Assembly (NCBI GenBank): GCA_963677785.2
Contig: CAXXDH010000003.1
Location: 1,612,001 to 1,676,000, forward strand
Length of the DNA: 64,000 bases
DNA from: G963665495 sp963677785
Lineage (GTDB): Bacteria; Desulfobacterota; Desulfovibrionia; Desulfovibrionales; Desulfovibrionaceae
Reading direction: 5' to 3'
Part shown: positions 25,934 through 35,079 of the stretch, piece by piece
Layout: the number at the start of each line of letters is the position of its first letter
Position numbering within the stretch: the first letter of the stretch is position 1
The notes under the pieces: model-generated
Databases searched by the model: none
What the model was told of the DNA's origin: nothing
What the model saw: only the letters and a program-made list of their open reading frames with translations
Position numbers and translations under genes: made by a program

Positions 25934-27619
25934 TTACGCCTGATGCAGGGTGAGTTGCGTGAAGGGGATTTCCCAGCCGTGGGCATTGGCCGCTTCCACA
26001 CAAGCCTGGGCAAAGAGCATGGACAGAAATTTGTAGTCCGCTGCGGCATCACCGGTAAAGCAGGCAAAGCAGCTGAGATCCAGGGAAGAAGCTGCGGCTT
26101 CCAGGAAACGGACCGAAAGGCTCTGTACCTGGAGCGCGTACCCCTTGGTTTCGAGAGTTTTACGCAGTGTCTGTTCGAGCTGGCCGGGGATTTCCGTGGT
26201 GATGTTTTTCTGGTGTTTGTAGTCGAGTCCGAAGATGACTTTGATCGCAAAGCCTTCTGAGAGATTTTGCGGACACTGACTGAGAAAATCCGTGGTCAGA
26301 TATGTCTTGGGCGAATCTCCGTAGAGTTTCAGCCGTACCTGTTCGGGAGTCTGCATGTCCACCTGGCCGAAGGTGGCATCCGCCAGGAGCACCCAGTCGC
26401 CCTGGCCGCAGGGAAACCAGGGTTCGCTGGCCGTGGCCGGGCGTGAAGACTTGTCCACCAGATCTTTGAGGCGCAGCCGCAGCACACCGCCTGACAAATT
26501 GGGATTGGCAAGGATGGAATAATACCCGATGGTCATCACCTTCCAGGAGATACCGTCCACCAGAATTCGTTCGCCCTTGCGGACCGTGCCCAGGTTCAGC
26601 AGCAGTTTGGCCTGTTCGATGTACAGGGGGAGGCTTACACGGGCCGACCAGCCCAGGCCGAGCAGCAGGAGCAGCACGATACCCAGCAGCACCCAGTCCC
26701 CGGCCGAATAGAGCACCAGCAGCATGGCCACCACGGCCAAAGAATAGGTACAGATGCCGTACGCCAGCGCGATCAACCGCCTGGTGGTCATGGAACGGAT
26801 GATTTTGTCCGTCCTCAGGCGGCGTTCTACTTGCCTGCCGATAAACCGTAGCAGAACAATCACGAACAGGAAGGCTCCTGCGGAAAGCAGAATATTGCGT
26901 CCGCGTTTCTTGAAGAACGTTTCGGTCAACCGCGTCAGGGAGCTGACTATGGACGGATTGTTTTTCAATTCCTCGTCCAGGCTGAGTTCAAGATACGCGA
27001 TTTCGCTTTGCAGTTGCTGACCGCGCTGCAGCCAGTCCTGAGCAAGGGCCTGGAGTCTGGTTTTGAGCGTACGGTCTTCCACCTGGTCCAGAACATTATT
27101 GATACGCGTCATGGCCAGCTGCACTTTTTCCTGAACCTGTCTGGCCTTGTTCAGTTTTCGGTTCAGCTGTTCAATACGCCGCGGTCTGTTGGTGACGGCC
27201 TTGAGTTCGATGATGATAGGCGCCAGAAGTTCCCGAATCTCGGATTCCAGATTGATTTCTTCCTTGTCCTCGCTGGTGATTTCATCCAGGTCAAAGCCCG
27301 AGGCGGTGCGGGCGAAATTATCGATGAGATCGTCCATACGTTCGTACAGATCGGTCAGGTCTTCCTTGATACGGGCCTTTTGTGTCTCAGGAGCGCTTTT
27401 CAGCTCCTTTTCCATGCTGCTGATCTGAATGGCGGTGGCATTGATGCCATCCAGGATGGCTTTCAGGGTTTGTTCGAGCGGGGAATTCTTTCTGGTGCCG
27501 GAAACGGCCGTGGCGCCAGGAGCCGGGCTGGTTTTCACCGCAACAGCCGTGGATTCCGTACAGGTCAGGAAAAGGCAGAAAACAACAAGGAATAGGGCAA
27601 GGTTTTGAAATATGCGCAT
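25934..27619 (-). CDS. MscS-like mechanosensitive channel family protein with periplasmic coiled coil
   Basis: 561 residues. A signal peptide (MRIFQNLALFLVVFCLFLTC) is followed by ~190 residues of helical, coiled-coil-like sequence in the periplasm. Three or four membrane helices lie around residues 225-320 (NILLSAGAFLFVIVLLRFIG; GIVLLLLLGLGWSARVSLPL), then an MscS-type beta domain (GERILVDGISWKVMTIGYYS) and a cytosolic alpha/beta tail. The layout is that of large MscS/MscK-like channels, though the pore helix is divergent. It probably senses membrane tension. It follows the octapeptide-repeat gene on the same strand after 123 bases. Confidence 0.75.
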   Translation of the reverse strand: MRIFQNLALFLVVFCLFLTCTESTAVAVKTSPAPGATAVSGTRKNSPLEQTLKAILDGINATAIQISSMEKELKSAPETQKARIKEDLTDLYERMDDLIDNFARTASGFDLDEITSEDKEEINLESEIRELLAPIIIELKAVTNRPRRIEQLNRKLNKARQVQEKVQLAMTRINNVLDQVEDRTLKTRLQALAQDWLQRGQQLQSEIAYLELSLDEELKNNPSIVSSLTRLTETFFKKRGRNILLSAGAFLFVIVLLRFIGRQVERRLRTDKIIRSMTTRRLIALAYGICTYSLAVVAMLLVLYSAGDWVLLGIVLLLLLGLGWSARVSLPLYIEQAKLLLNLGTVRKGERILVDGISWKVMTIGYYSILANPNLSGGVLRLRLKDLVDKSSRPATASEPWFPCGQGDWVLLADATFGQVDMQTPEQVRLKLYGDSPKTYLTTDFLSQCPQNLSEGFAIKVIFGLDYKHQKNITTEIPGQLEQTLRKTLETKGYALQVQSLSVRFLEAAASSLDLSCFACFTGDAAADYKFLSMLFAQACVEAANAHGWEIPFTQLTLHQA

Positions 27620-27742
27620 AGGAAATGTAGGGGCTGCGGATACGATACGGGTCCTGATGGCAAAGTAGTTTGGTGCGTTTGGAAAGAATGCAGAGGCTGG
27701 ATGGCTGGTTCGGGATTTTCAGTAATGATTGCGGGAGGAAGC

Positions 27743-28174
27743 TTATGAATACTGGTTGATGATGGTTCCCGCCGTATCCAGGACAGGGGTAAGGGCGCCT
27801 GTGGATTCCGCCGTGATATGCCCGGTGGTTCCAATGCATATGTGTTGCATCATACCGATGCTGACATGCCCGGTCTCGGCAATGCTTACATGCCATCCCG
27901 GTTCGGCGTATGTGTGGCCGCCTCCTTCGACAACCGTGTGTCCGCCTCCTTCGGCGAAAGTGTGACCTCCTCCTTCGACAACCGTGTGTCCGCCGCCTTC
28001 GGCAAAGGTGTGTCCGCCGCCTTCAACGGTAAAATGCCCGGCGGGCGCAGCAGTAACGCTGCCCGCTTCGGCGGGGGTGATGCTGCCCGCACCGACGGGT
28101 TCCACATGCCCGGCAGGAGCGGGGATGGTCTCTCCGGGCGGAAAGGTCACGATGCCGTAATAACTGTCTGCCAT
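27743..28174 (-). CDS. histidine-bearing octapeptide-repeat protein, possible beta-helical spike
   Basis: 143 residues, no recognised family. From residue 11 to about 130 the chain divides into fifteen octads with no gaps: FPPGETIP, APAGHVEP, VGAGSITP, then five near-identical EGGGHT(FA/VV/YA) units, then EPGWHVSI, AETGHVSI, GMMQHICI, GTTGHITA, ESTGALTP. Histidine holds position 5 in ten of the fifteen. An eight-residue period with V/A-x-G is also the repeat of the T4 gp5 triple-stranded beta-helix, so a trimeric needle with stacked histidines that could bind metal is a reasonable model (inference). GAGGAG lies eight bases before the ATG. There is no signal peptide. It lies between GT2 and the MscS-like gene. 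Confidence 0.75.
   Translation of the reverse strand: MADSYYGIVTFPPGETIPAPAGHVEPVGAGSITPAEAGSVTAAPAGHFTVEGGGHTFAEGGGHTVVEGGGHTFAEGGGHTVVEGGGHTYAEPGWHVSIAETGHVSIGMMQHICIGTTGHITAESTGALTPVLDTAGTIINQYS
27905..28024 (-). repeat. coding tandem repeat of five 24-base units
   Basis: Encodes residues 51-90 of the octapeptide protein. Units alternate between FA and VV endings, giving a 48-base higher-order period, which suggests expansion by duplication. Translation in the gene's frame shows it is coding repeat, not a CRISPR. Confidence 0.85.
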
Positions 28175-28234
28175 CCGAATATCTCCTCTGGTAAAGATAA
28201 GATCGTGCAGGGTTTTGGCAAGCCCCTGCAGGGC

Positions 28235-29056
28235 TTACCTGTACCAGACCTGCAGTTGATCCTTGTAAAGGTGGAGATTGTCATTATAATCATTACGCGA
28301 AAGCCATTTTTCAATCAAGCAGTAGAAGATGACAAAAAGGTAACGTGAACCCATTTCACGGATTTTGAATTTGGATATGCCTTCCTTGCGATTGTACCAG
28401 CTGTTGGGCAGTACCGCATAGTTGTGCCCACGTACGATGGCTTTAAGCGGCAGTTCAACGGTCAGGTTGAAATGATAGGAAAGCAACGGCTGCAGTCCGG
28501 CGATGGCGGAGCGGCGGTACAGCTTGAACGCATTGGTGATGTCGTTGTAACGGAACATGAAGAGCATTTTTATCAGCAGGTTGCCCATCCGGTTCAGGAC
28601 GAGCTTGGGCAGAGGATAATCAATGACTTTTCCGCCTTTGACAAAGCGCGAACCAAATACGCAGTCGTAGCCTTCCTGCAATTTGGTATAGAAGCGTACC
28701 AGATCATGCGGATCGTCCGAGCCGTCGGCCATGACAACGGCTACGGCGTCACCGCGAAAACTTGCCAGGCCCGTGCGGACGGCGAACCCGAATCCATTGG
28801 GAGGCGGGTTGTTGAGATGGCGCAGGCAGGGGAGTTCTTTTTCCAGCTCAATCAAAATGGCTTCGGTACGGTCGGAACTGTTGTCGTTGACGACCAGCAG
28901 TTCATGGGCGATGCCCGCGTCAGTCAACGTAGTGGTCAGGCTCCGAAGCGTGTTTTCAATATGTCCTTCTTCGTTATGGGCCGGAATAACCACGGACAGC
29001 AGATTTTCCTGTCCGCATTTTGCCCATTCGGCCAAGGTTTGGATTTCCAGGGTCAT
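28235..29056 (-). CDS. family 2 glycosyltransferase, dolichyl/undecaprenyl-phosphate sugar synthase type
   Basis: 273 residues. GT-A fold with LLSVVIPAHNEEGHIENTLR, VVNDNSSDRTEA, the metal-binding region VVMADGSDDPHDLVRFY and GSRFVKGGKVIDYPLPK. This is the pattern of polyprenyl-phosphate mannose/glucose synthases. No C-terminal membrane helices are obvious, so it probably works at the inner face of the membrane. GAGGAAA precedes the ATG. It is encoded downstream of a multi-pass transferase, a classic pair in which GT2 charges the lipid carrier and the membrane enzyme uses it (inference). Confidence 0.88.
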   Translation of the reverse strand: MTLEIQTLAEWAKCGQENLLSVVIPAHNEEGHIENTLRSLTTTLTDAGIAHELLVVNDNSSDRTEAILIELEKELPCLRHLNNPPPNGFGFAVRTGLASFRGDAVAVVMADGSDDPHDLVRFYTKLQEGYDCVFGSRFVKGGKVIDYPLPKLVLNRMGNLLIKMLFMFRYNDITNAFKLYRRSAIAGLQPLLSYHFNLTVELPLKAIVRGHNYAVLPNSWYNRKEGISKFKIREMGSRYLFVIFYCLIEKWLSRNDYNDNLHLYKDQLQVWYR

Positions 29057-29134
29057 GGTATTTCCTCAGTTTTTGTTACAGGAGCTGCAATTGCCGTTCG
29101 CTTTCGGTGCGTACGCGGTAAATTGGGGAGTCCC

Positions 29135-31048
29135 CTAGTGAAAGTTCATTTCCGTCCAAAAGGAAAGTTTGGTTGTGTCCTGCGGGTTGCGCATGATGAC
29201 CAGATGCTGACAGTTTTTTTCCGGTAAGGCAACTGTCAGTGGTTCGGCGGATTGCGAGAACGTACGCTCGAAAACCAGCTGCTGCGCGGCAGAGTCATCC
29301 GTGCAATAGCCCTGATAACTGGCGGAATTCATCTGCTTCTGCTGCGGAAGAATCACCTGCGCGGTGAAACTGCGGGCGGAAGCAGGCACCGGCAGAGCAA
29401 AAGCACCACCCGGGGCCACGGCAAGGCTAAATTGATTTTGCCAATACCATACGCGAAGCAGTTCTGGAGGACCGGACGCATCCAGGTCAACATGGAACAA
29501 TGTTTTGTAAGCGCGTTTGTATACATCCCGACGCAGATAGATATTTGAAAAAATTGGTTTTGGGAACAGCTTGAAAAAAGCGAACATGTCGGCAGACAGG
29601 TGCTTTCCGCTGACAGCGGTGATTTTTTCCAGCCCGGTCAGCGCAATGGATTTTTGCAGCTTGGGCTCATTCAGCCCAAAATGTTGCTTGTTCATTATTG
29701 CACGGCGTTGCGCGCAATACGGTCCATAGGGATTCCAGTCCTGGTCGTTAATGAAGAGTATTTCATTCGGATGCGTAACTATTTTGAGTAACATAAGCTG
29801 GGGTGGAACGCTGGCTGGGGTAGATTGTTCGTGAGCATAAGACCCAGTATAACAATATCCAAAAAAAACACCCAGCATTACAAGAAGCACGAGGCTGGCC
29901 GCTTCACCCCAGCGCAGGCGCTGTAGGGTCAGCAGGCCGCAACTCATGGCAAAGAGCAGAAAAATTGTATTTGCGTAGCTATAGTAATCGTGAACAAAAT
30001 AAAGGTTGGAGAACACTAGGGGGCCGGCAAGATAAGTGCATAGAGCTATGACCCCCCAGATGCGAATAGGAGATTTTGTTATAAAAAGTGGCACCAGCAC
30101 GACAAGTCCCAAGAGCGGGCCTATTTGCGTGTACTTTAAGTACAATATATAGGTTTTCCAGAGTTGTTTGCTGAATCTGAAGTCAAAAGTACCGAAATTC
30201 CAGGTAGTCAGATTCGAGCTGAGCAGAAAGCCCGCCAAAGGATTCTGGGCTTTGATACTGTCCGCGTAGTGGGTCCAAACAACGGCAATGACTACTGGAA
30301 TACCCAGGGCCAGGGCGTATTTTCCCGTTACTGATGCCAAGCGTTTCAGCACGTTCGGGTTGCCGTGTTGTTCGCGTAGAACATTGAAAATATCCGACGC
30401 TCCACAAAGAATAACAGGGATGCTGGAAACGAATAACGTTGTTATTTTGACCAGACCGCCCAGAATGCCACAGGCAACAGCAAGGGCCAGGAGCCAGCGA
30501 TTGCCTTGTTGCCGGAATCGGATAAAGCAGAACAAGAAACTTAAACTGAAAAACAAAGCCATGGACTCGATCATAATGGTCCGCGACCAGTAAATATATA
30601 TCGGGCAGAGCAAAGTCAGACATAAAGGCAGCAAAGCCTGAGTTCGGCTCAGGCCCAGGCTGCGTCCAAACAGAAAAATCACCGGCAGGCAACAATAGAA
30701 AAAGAACAACGACACGAGCCTTCCCGACATTTCCAGGGGCATACCCGTTAGAATGGTCCAGGTTGCCATGGTCCACTGGTAAAGCGGAAATTCCATGGGA
30801 ATCGACCAAGGGGCGCCCAACACCGGTGTTTCATAAGCAATTTTGTAGCCATCTATGATCGTGTAGAACGCACTCATAGCCGTTTGGGCTCTGCGGAAAC
30901 TATGGTGAAATCCGATAGGATTTTTGAAACCGATAAAGCTACAATACAGGTTGAGTCCGATGCAAAGCAAAAAGAAAACAATAAATGCGATGCGAATCCT
31001 CTTGGAAAAAATTGATTGGTCCGGTGAAGCTACAGTTGAATTGATCAT
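29135..31048 (-). CDS. multi-pass membrane protein, PMT/ArnT-like (GT39/GT83) transferase type
   Basis: 637 residues with about eleven predicted membrane helices in the first ~430 and a soluble C-terminal domain. Helices start at SKRIRIAFIVFFLLCIGLNL; the first periplasmic loop holds FHHSFRRAQTAMSAFY where lipid-linked sugar transferases usually have their catalytic acidic pair. Overall layout fits the GT-C class, but the acidic pair is not obvious, so the call is by topology and context. The start overlaps the PAP2 stop (ATGA). With the GT2 after it and the PAP2 before it, it likely acts on a polyprenyl-phosphate sugar in envelope modification. Confidence 0.65.
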   Translation of the reverse strand: MINSTVASPDQSIFSKRIRIAFIVFFLLCIGLNLYCSFIGFKNPIGFHHSFRRAQTAMSAFYTIIDGYKIAYETPVLGAPWSIPMEFPLYQWTMATWTILTGMPLEMSGRLVSLFFFYCCLPVIFLFGRSLGLSRTQALLPLCLTLLCPIYIYWSRTIMIESMALFFSLSFLFCFIRFRQQGNRWLLALAVACGILGGLVKITTLFVSSIPVILCGASDIFNVLREQHGNPNVLKRLASVTGKYALALGIPVVIAVVWTHYADSIKAQNPLAGFLLSSNLTTWNFGTFDFRFSKQLWKTYILYLKYTQIGPLLGLVVLVPLFITKSPIRIWGVIALCTYLAGPLVFSNLYFVHDYYSYANTIFLLFAMSCGLLTLQRLRWGEAASLVLLVMLGVFFGYCYTGSYAHEQSTPASVPPQLMLLKIVTHPNEILFINDQDWNPYGPYCAQRRAIMNKQHFGLNEPKLQKSIALTGLEKITAVSGKHLSADMFAFFKLFPKPIFSNIYLRRDVYKRAYKTLFHVDLDASGPPELLRVWYWQNQFSLAVAPGGAFALPVPASARSFTAQVILPQQKQMNSASYQGYCTDDSAAQQLVFERTFSQSAEPLTVALPEKNCQHLVIMRNPQDTTKLSFWTEMNFH

Positions 31049-31650
31049 GGGAGGTTAGTTTTTTTGTGTGTTGTTCGAGATGTCAGAATTCTGCTCCAGA
31101 GCAGCCAGAACAGGCAGGCCGCGACCAATCCGCAAAGCCATCCGGCGATAACGTCGCTGGGATAGTGTTTGCCGAGGTAAATACGCGAATAGCCCACAGC
31201 CAGCGGCATGGCGTATATCCAGGGGCTGAGGCCGGGCCAGCAGTTGGCCGCCGCCACGGCCACGGCCATGGAATTCGAGGCGTGTCCGGACGGATAGGAC
31301 TTGCCGTCGCGCTTTGTTTGTTGAAAAAAATCCGGACGGCGGTGCCATTGGCCGTCTTCACGAAACCAGGTTCCGGCCAGAGCATTCAACGGGCGAACGC
31401 GTCCGACCGTATGTTTTAAGGCATTGGTGCTCATATCCGCGCATACGGTGCTGGCCAGCAGCACCAGCGCACAACACAGGGCGCGTTTGCCTCCCTGTTG
31501 CCGCCAGGTCCAGCACAGGCCGAAGATGACGGCCGCCCAGAGCAGACTCTGCTCCGAAAGCATGGGCATCAGCAGATTGAACAACGCGTTGCGCCCCTGG
31601 TTGACGGCCTTGAACAGGGCGAGATCCCAGGCCTGCGTCGCAAAATACAT
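31045..31650 (-). CDS. PAP2-superfamily membrane phosphatase
   Basis: 201 residues from the ATG at 31650 (MYFATQAWDLALF); an upstream in-frame start would add a basic, non-membrane leader that runs through the end of the flavoprotein gene. It has the three PAP2 motifs: KHTVGRVRP, PSGH and SRIYLGKHYPSD. Six membrane helices. Such enzymes dephosphorylate undecaprenyl pyrophosphate, lipid A or phosphatidate. It starts 20 bases after the flavoprotein stop and overlaps the GT-C-type gene, consistent with recycling of a polyprenyl carrier. Confidence 0.9.
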   Translation of the reverse strand: MYFATQAWDLALFKAVNQGRNALFNLLMPMLSEQSLLWAAVIFGLCWTWRQQGGKRALCCALVLLASTVCADMSTNALKHTVGRVRPLNALAGTWFREDGQWHRRPDFFQQTKRDGKSYPSGHASNSMAVAVAAANCWPGLSPWIYAMPLAVGYSRIYLGKHYPSDVIAGWLCGLVAACLFWLLWSRILTSRTTHKKTNLP

Positions 31651-31670
31651 TGGTGGTACCGGACCTGTTG

Positions 31671-32246
31671 TCAGTCCGCCAGCCGCTGCAGCAGCCAGGC
31701 CATATTGCGTCCGAGGTCCTGCATGGTGTGCATGCCCTCGTCGTCCCGTTGCACTTCCCCTGGTTCGCGTCCGAACCCGATGTTCCAATAGCTCGAACCG
31801 GGGATGACCATTTCATTGACCAGAAAAAACTGGTTGATGGTGTTGAAAGCATGTATGGCGCCGCCGCGGCGTACCGCGACCACGGCCGCCCCGACTTTGC
31901 GGCGTAACATCCCGGCGTTTGCCCTGGCGACCATGCCCGTCCGTTCGATCAGGGCCTTCATGTTCGCGCTCACATCGGCGAAATACGTTGGCGAGCCTAG
32001 AATGAGCCCGTCGGCCGTGATGATTTTTTCCAGATAGCTGTTGAACGGGTCCGTGGTGACGGCGCAACGCTTATCCTTGTGCTTAAAGCACGTATAGCAG
32101 GCATTGCATCCGGCCAGGGGCTTGGGGCCGAGCTGGATGAGTTCGGTTTCGATTCCAGCCTGTTCGAGTTCCCGCAAGGCGATCCTGATCATAATGGCCG
32201 TATTACCGTCCGTACGCGCGCTGGCATTGATGGCGACTACATTCAT
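31671..32246 (-). CDS. iron-sulfur flavoprotein / NAD(P)H-dependent FMN reductase family
   Basis: 191 residues. Flavodoxin-like start (MNVVAINASARTDGNTAIMI) with the compact cysteine motif CNACYTCFKHKDKRC (C-x2-C-x2-C-x7-C), as in archaeal and anaerobe iron-sulfur flavoproteins that hold a 4Fe-4S cluster and FMN. LGSPTYFADVSANMKALIER is the FMN-binding loop. Likely a cytosolic electron carrier or oxidative-stress reductase. AAGGAAG precedes the ATG. It heads the PAP2-GT set but need not share its function. Confidence 0.88.
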   Translation of the reverse strand: MNVVAINASARTDGNTAIMIRIALRELEQAGIETELIQLGPKPLAGCNACYTCFKHKDKRCAVTTDPFNSYLEKIITADGLILGSPTYFADVSANMKALIERTGMVARANAGMLRRKVGAAVVAVRRGGAIHAFNTINQFFLVNEMVIPGSSYWNIGFGREPGEVQRDDEGMHTMQDLGRNMAWLLQRLAD

Positions 32247-32402
32247 GGGGCTTCCTTTTGCTAGAGCGTGTCAAGCTGAACAAGGAGTGCCTCAGGCGGC
32301 CAGAGAACCTCAAAAACTTTTTGCATGATAACAATGTTCTTATTTAATGATATATGATCATAAGAATGATTTGCTGTGATACCTGCCAAAAGTTTTTGGA
32401 GA

Positions 32403-32438
32403 GTCCAGAGAACCTTTTTTCAAAAAGGTTCTCTGGAC
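32403..32438. repeat. dispersed palindromic repeat, copy 2 (17-bp perfect hairpin, terminator-like)
   Basis: Arms 32403-32419 and 32422-32438 are exact reverse complements, loop TC, and GCCGGAGGC follows at 32439-32447. AAGTTTTTGGAGA precedes it. On the minus strand it lies just past the polA stop and can act as its terminator. Same frame as the copies at 17369 and 50781. Confidence 0.9.
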
Positions 32439-32466
32439 GCCGGAGGCATTCTTATTTGCTGTGCCG

Positions 32467-35079
32467 TCAGTGCGCCTGGCTCCAGTTCGTGCCTGTGCCC
32501 CAGTCCACGGCCAGCGGAACGGAAAGGGCCTGGCCGCTGGGCCGGACGTCGGACATCAGCGCGGCAAGACGTTGCCCGGCCTGTTCCGCCGTGTCGGGCG
32601 GGGTTTCGAGTATCAGTTCGTCATGCACCTGCAGGATAATCCGGGCGTCCAGGCTTTGCAACTCGTTGTCCGCATCCACCTGGAGCATGGCGATTTTGAT
32701 AATGTCGGCCGCGCTGCCCTGAATGAGCGTATTCACTGCCTGGCGTCTGGCCGCCGCCTGCAGCTGCTGGTTGCGCGAGTGGATGTCCGGCAGCAGCCTG
32801 CGCCGTCCGGCCAGGGTGGTCATATAGCCCTGTTCGCGGGCCTGCTCCTCCACGGCGTCGTAAAAGCTTTTCAATTTTTCCAGGCGGCAGAAGTAGCGTT
32901 CGATAAAGGCCTTGGCTTCCTTGAGCGAGATTTGCAGGTCTCTGGCCAGCTTTTGCGGCCCCATGCCGTAGATCAGGCCAAAATTGATGGTCTTGGCGTT
33001 GCGGCGTTCGTCCGGGCTGATTGCGTCCGGAGATTTGTCGAAAAGCACTCCGGCCGTACGGCTGTGAATGTCTTCGTTGTTCAGAAAGGACTGCACCAGG
33101 GTGGGGTCCTGCGAGAGGTGGGCCAGGACGCGCAGTTCGATCTGCGAATAGTCCGCAGCCACCAGCAGCTTGCCGGGCGCGGCCACAAAGCACGAGCGCA
33201 TCCGTTTGCCGCCCTTGCCGCGAATCGGGATGTTCTGCAGGTTGGGATTGCTGCTGGAGAGCCGTCCGGTGGCCGTGGCGGTCTGGTTGAACGTCGTATG
33301 GACCCGTCCGTTTTTGTCCACCAGCTTGGGAAAGGGCTCCAGATAGGTGGATCGCAGCTTTTCCAACTTGCGGTATTCGAGGATGTCGTCGATGATCGGA
33401 TGCTCGCCCTGAAGTTTTTCCAGCACGGCCTGCGAGGTGGAGGCGCTGCCGCCCGGGGTTTTGCCGCCGGGCTTGAGTTCGAGCCGGTCGAACAGCAGCT
33501 CGGCCAGCTGCTGGCTGGAGCGGATGTTGAATGGTCCGCCCGCCACTTTATAGATCCGCTTGCTGATGGTGTCGATTTCAGTCCGCACTTCGCGCAGAAA
33601 TTGTCCAAAAGCCTCCAGATCGATGGCGAAGCCGCGTTGTTCCATTTTGGCCAGTACCGGAATCAGCGGCGTTTCCAAGTCCCGCAGCAACGTTTCCAGA
33701 CCCGCGTCCTGCAGCTGTTTGCGGCATTCGCGCCCCAGGGTCAGGGCATCCAGGCCGGGTGCCTCGGGGTGCAGTTCCAGATCCTGTGCAAAGCGCGTAC
33801 GCAGGTGTTCAAACGAATAATCGCGTTCCTCCGGATTCAGCAGATAGGCGGCCAGACCGATGTCGAACCATTTATCCCTGTCCAACGGGGCCTTGAGTTC
33901 GAGCAGCGAGCCGTAGAGCTCCTTGATGGACGGACAGAACAGCGTACGCGCCGGTTGCAGCTGTTTGGCCAGATCCGGCAACGCGGCCAGGGCGATGAGG
34001 TCGGCGGTGCCGCCGCCGTAGAGCAATTCCAGGGGTTCGGGTTCGCCCAGGCCGAGCCGGAAACCATCCTTGGCGGTTTCGGAAGCCAGGCCCAGTTCCT
34101 TGTCCGCCAGATCCGGCAGCTCCTTGGCCGAAGCGATTTTGGTAACATTGATTTTTGCAGGCGTTTTGGCTGCGGCTTGGGCCTCGCCCGTACCGGGCAT
34201 GTCGGCCTGCAGTTCGCGCAGCAGCGAATGAAATTCGTATTCGTGCAAAAAGGCGGCGATTTGTTCGGGGTCTGTCCGGCGGGTCTTGAAATGGTCCAGA
34301 TTCAGGTCCGGCACCGCGTCCGTGAGCAGGGTGGTCAGCTGTTTGTAGAGGGGGAGTTCGTCAAGGCAGGCTTCGAATTTTTTTTGCAGCGCCGGCTTGA
34401 GCTTGTCCAGCCCTTCCATGATGGCTTCGAGCGAGTCGAACTCCTCGAAAATTTTTTCCGCTGTCTTGGGCCCCACGCCGCGGACTCCGGGAATGTTGTC
34501 GCTGGAGTCGCCGATCAGAGCCTGGAAGTCGGGCCACTGGGAAGGCTCCAGGCCGGTTTCCCGGCGAAAATCTTCCAGGGTGGTGAGCTTTTCCTTTTTG
34601 GCGCCCGGATCCCAGAGAACCACATTGCTGTCCAGGCACTGTTTGAGATCCTTGTCAGCCCCCACGATGACCACGGGCCGCTGGCCTTTGAAACGGGCGG
34701 CCAGGCTGGCGATGAGGTCGTCGGCTTCGTTGCCCTGGGAGGTCTCCACAGCCAGTCCCAGCACGTCCAGAGCCTGGCGGATGGGGTCCAGCTGCTGGAC
34801 CAGGGCCTCGGGCGTGGCCTCGCGCTGCGCCTTATAGGGTTCGAACATCTCGTGGCGAAAGGTCGGCCCCTTGCCGTCCAGAAAAAAGCCCAGGTAGGCC
34901 GGACGCTCTTCGCGCAGAATTTTCAGCAATACGCGCAGCACGATGAACAAGGCGTTGGTCGGGAAGCCGTCCGAGCGTTTCAGATCCGGAAAAGCGTAAA
35001 AGGCGCGGAACACGAACGCGCTGCCGTCCACAAGAAAAACCGGGTCCTTGTCAAAATGCAATCGTTCTTTCAGAGACAT
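32467..35079 (-). CDS. polA: DNA polymerase I
   Basis: About 870 residues from the ATG at 35079 (MSLKERLHF). The N-terminal 5'-nuclease domain (DPVFLVDGSAFVFRAFYAF; NEADDLIASLAARF) is intact. The C-terminal polymerase domain has GRLSSSNPNLQNIPIRG, DYSQIELRVLAHLSQD, RRNAKTINFGLIYGMG and QVHDELILE. In the middle exonuclease domain the first D-x-E pair reads as LASETAK and the later aspartate motif as LTLGRECRK, so the proofreading residues look lost, as in Taq-type enzymes. It repairs and processes DNA in the cytosol. A stand-alone gene ended by the hairpin at 32403. Confidence 0.95.
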   Translation of the reverse strand: MSLKERLHFDKDPVFLVDGSAFVFRAFYAFPDLKRSDGFPTNALFIVLRVLLKILREERPAYLGFFLDGKGPTFRHEMFEPYKAQREATPEALVQQLDPIRQALDVLGLAVETSQGNEADDLIASLAARFKGQRPVVIVGADKDLKQCLDSNVVLWDPGAKKEKLTTLEDFRRETGLEPSQWPDFQALIGDSSDNIPGVRGVGPKTAEKIFEEFDSLEAIMEGLDKLKPALQKKFEACLDELPLYKQLTTLLTDAVPDLNLDHFKTRRTDPEQIAAFLHEYEFHSLLRELQADMPGTGEAQAAAKTPAKINVTKIASAKELPDLADKELGLASETAKDGFRLGLGEPEPLELLYGGGTADLIALAALPDLAKQLQPARTLFCPSIKELYGSLLELKAPLDRDKWFDIGLAAYLLNPEERDYSFEHLRTRFAQDLELHPEAPGLDALTLGRECRKQLQDAGLETLLRDLETPLIPVLAKMEQRGFAIDLEAFGQFLREVRTEIDTISKRIYKVAGGPFNIRSSQQLAELLFDRLELKPGGKTPGGSASTSQAVLEKLQGEHPIIDDILEYRKLEKLRSTYLEPFPKLVDKNGRVHTTFNQTATATGRLSSSNPNLQNIPIRGKGGKRMRSCFVAAPGKLLVAADYSQIELRVLAHLSQDPTLVQSFLNNEDIHSRTAGVLFDKSPDAISPDERRNAKTINFGLIYGMGPQKLARDLQISLKEAKAFIERYFCRLEKLKSFYDAVEEQAREQGYMTTLAGRRRLLPDIHSRNQQLQAAARRQAVNTLIQGSAADIIKIAMLQVDADNELQSLDARIILQVHDELILETPPDTAEQAGQRLAALMSDVRPSGQALSVPLAVDWGTGTNWSQAH

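Noticed and set aside
27905..28024. Regular tandem repeats that could be taken for a CRISPR
   Set aside because: No spacers; the 24-base units are in frame and encode octapeptides.
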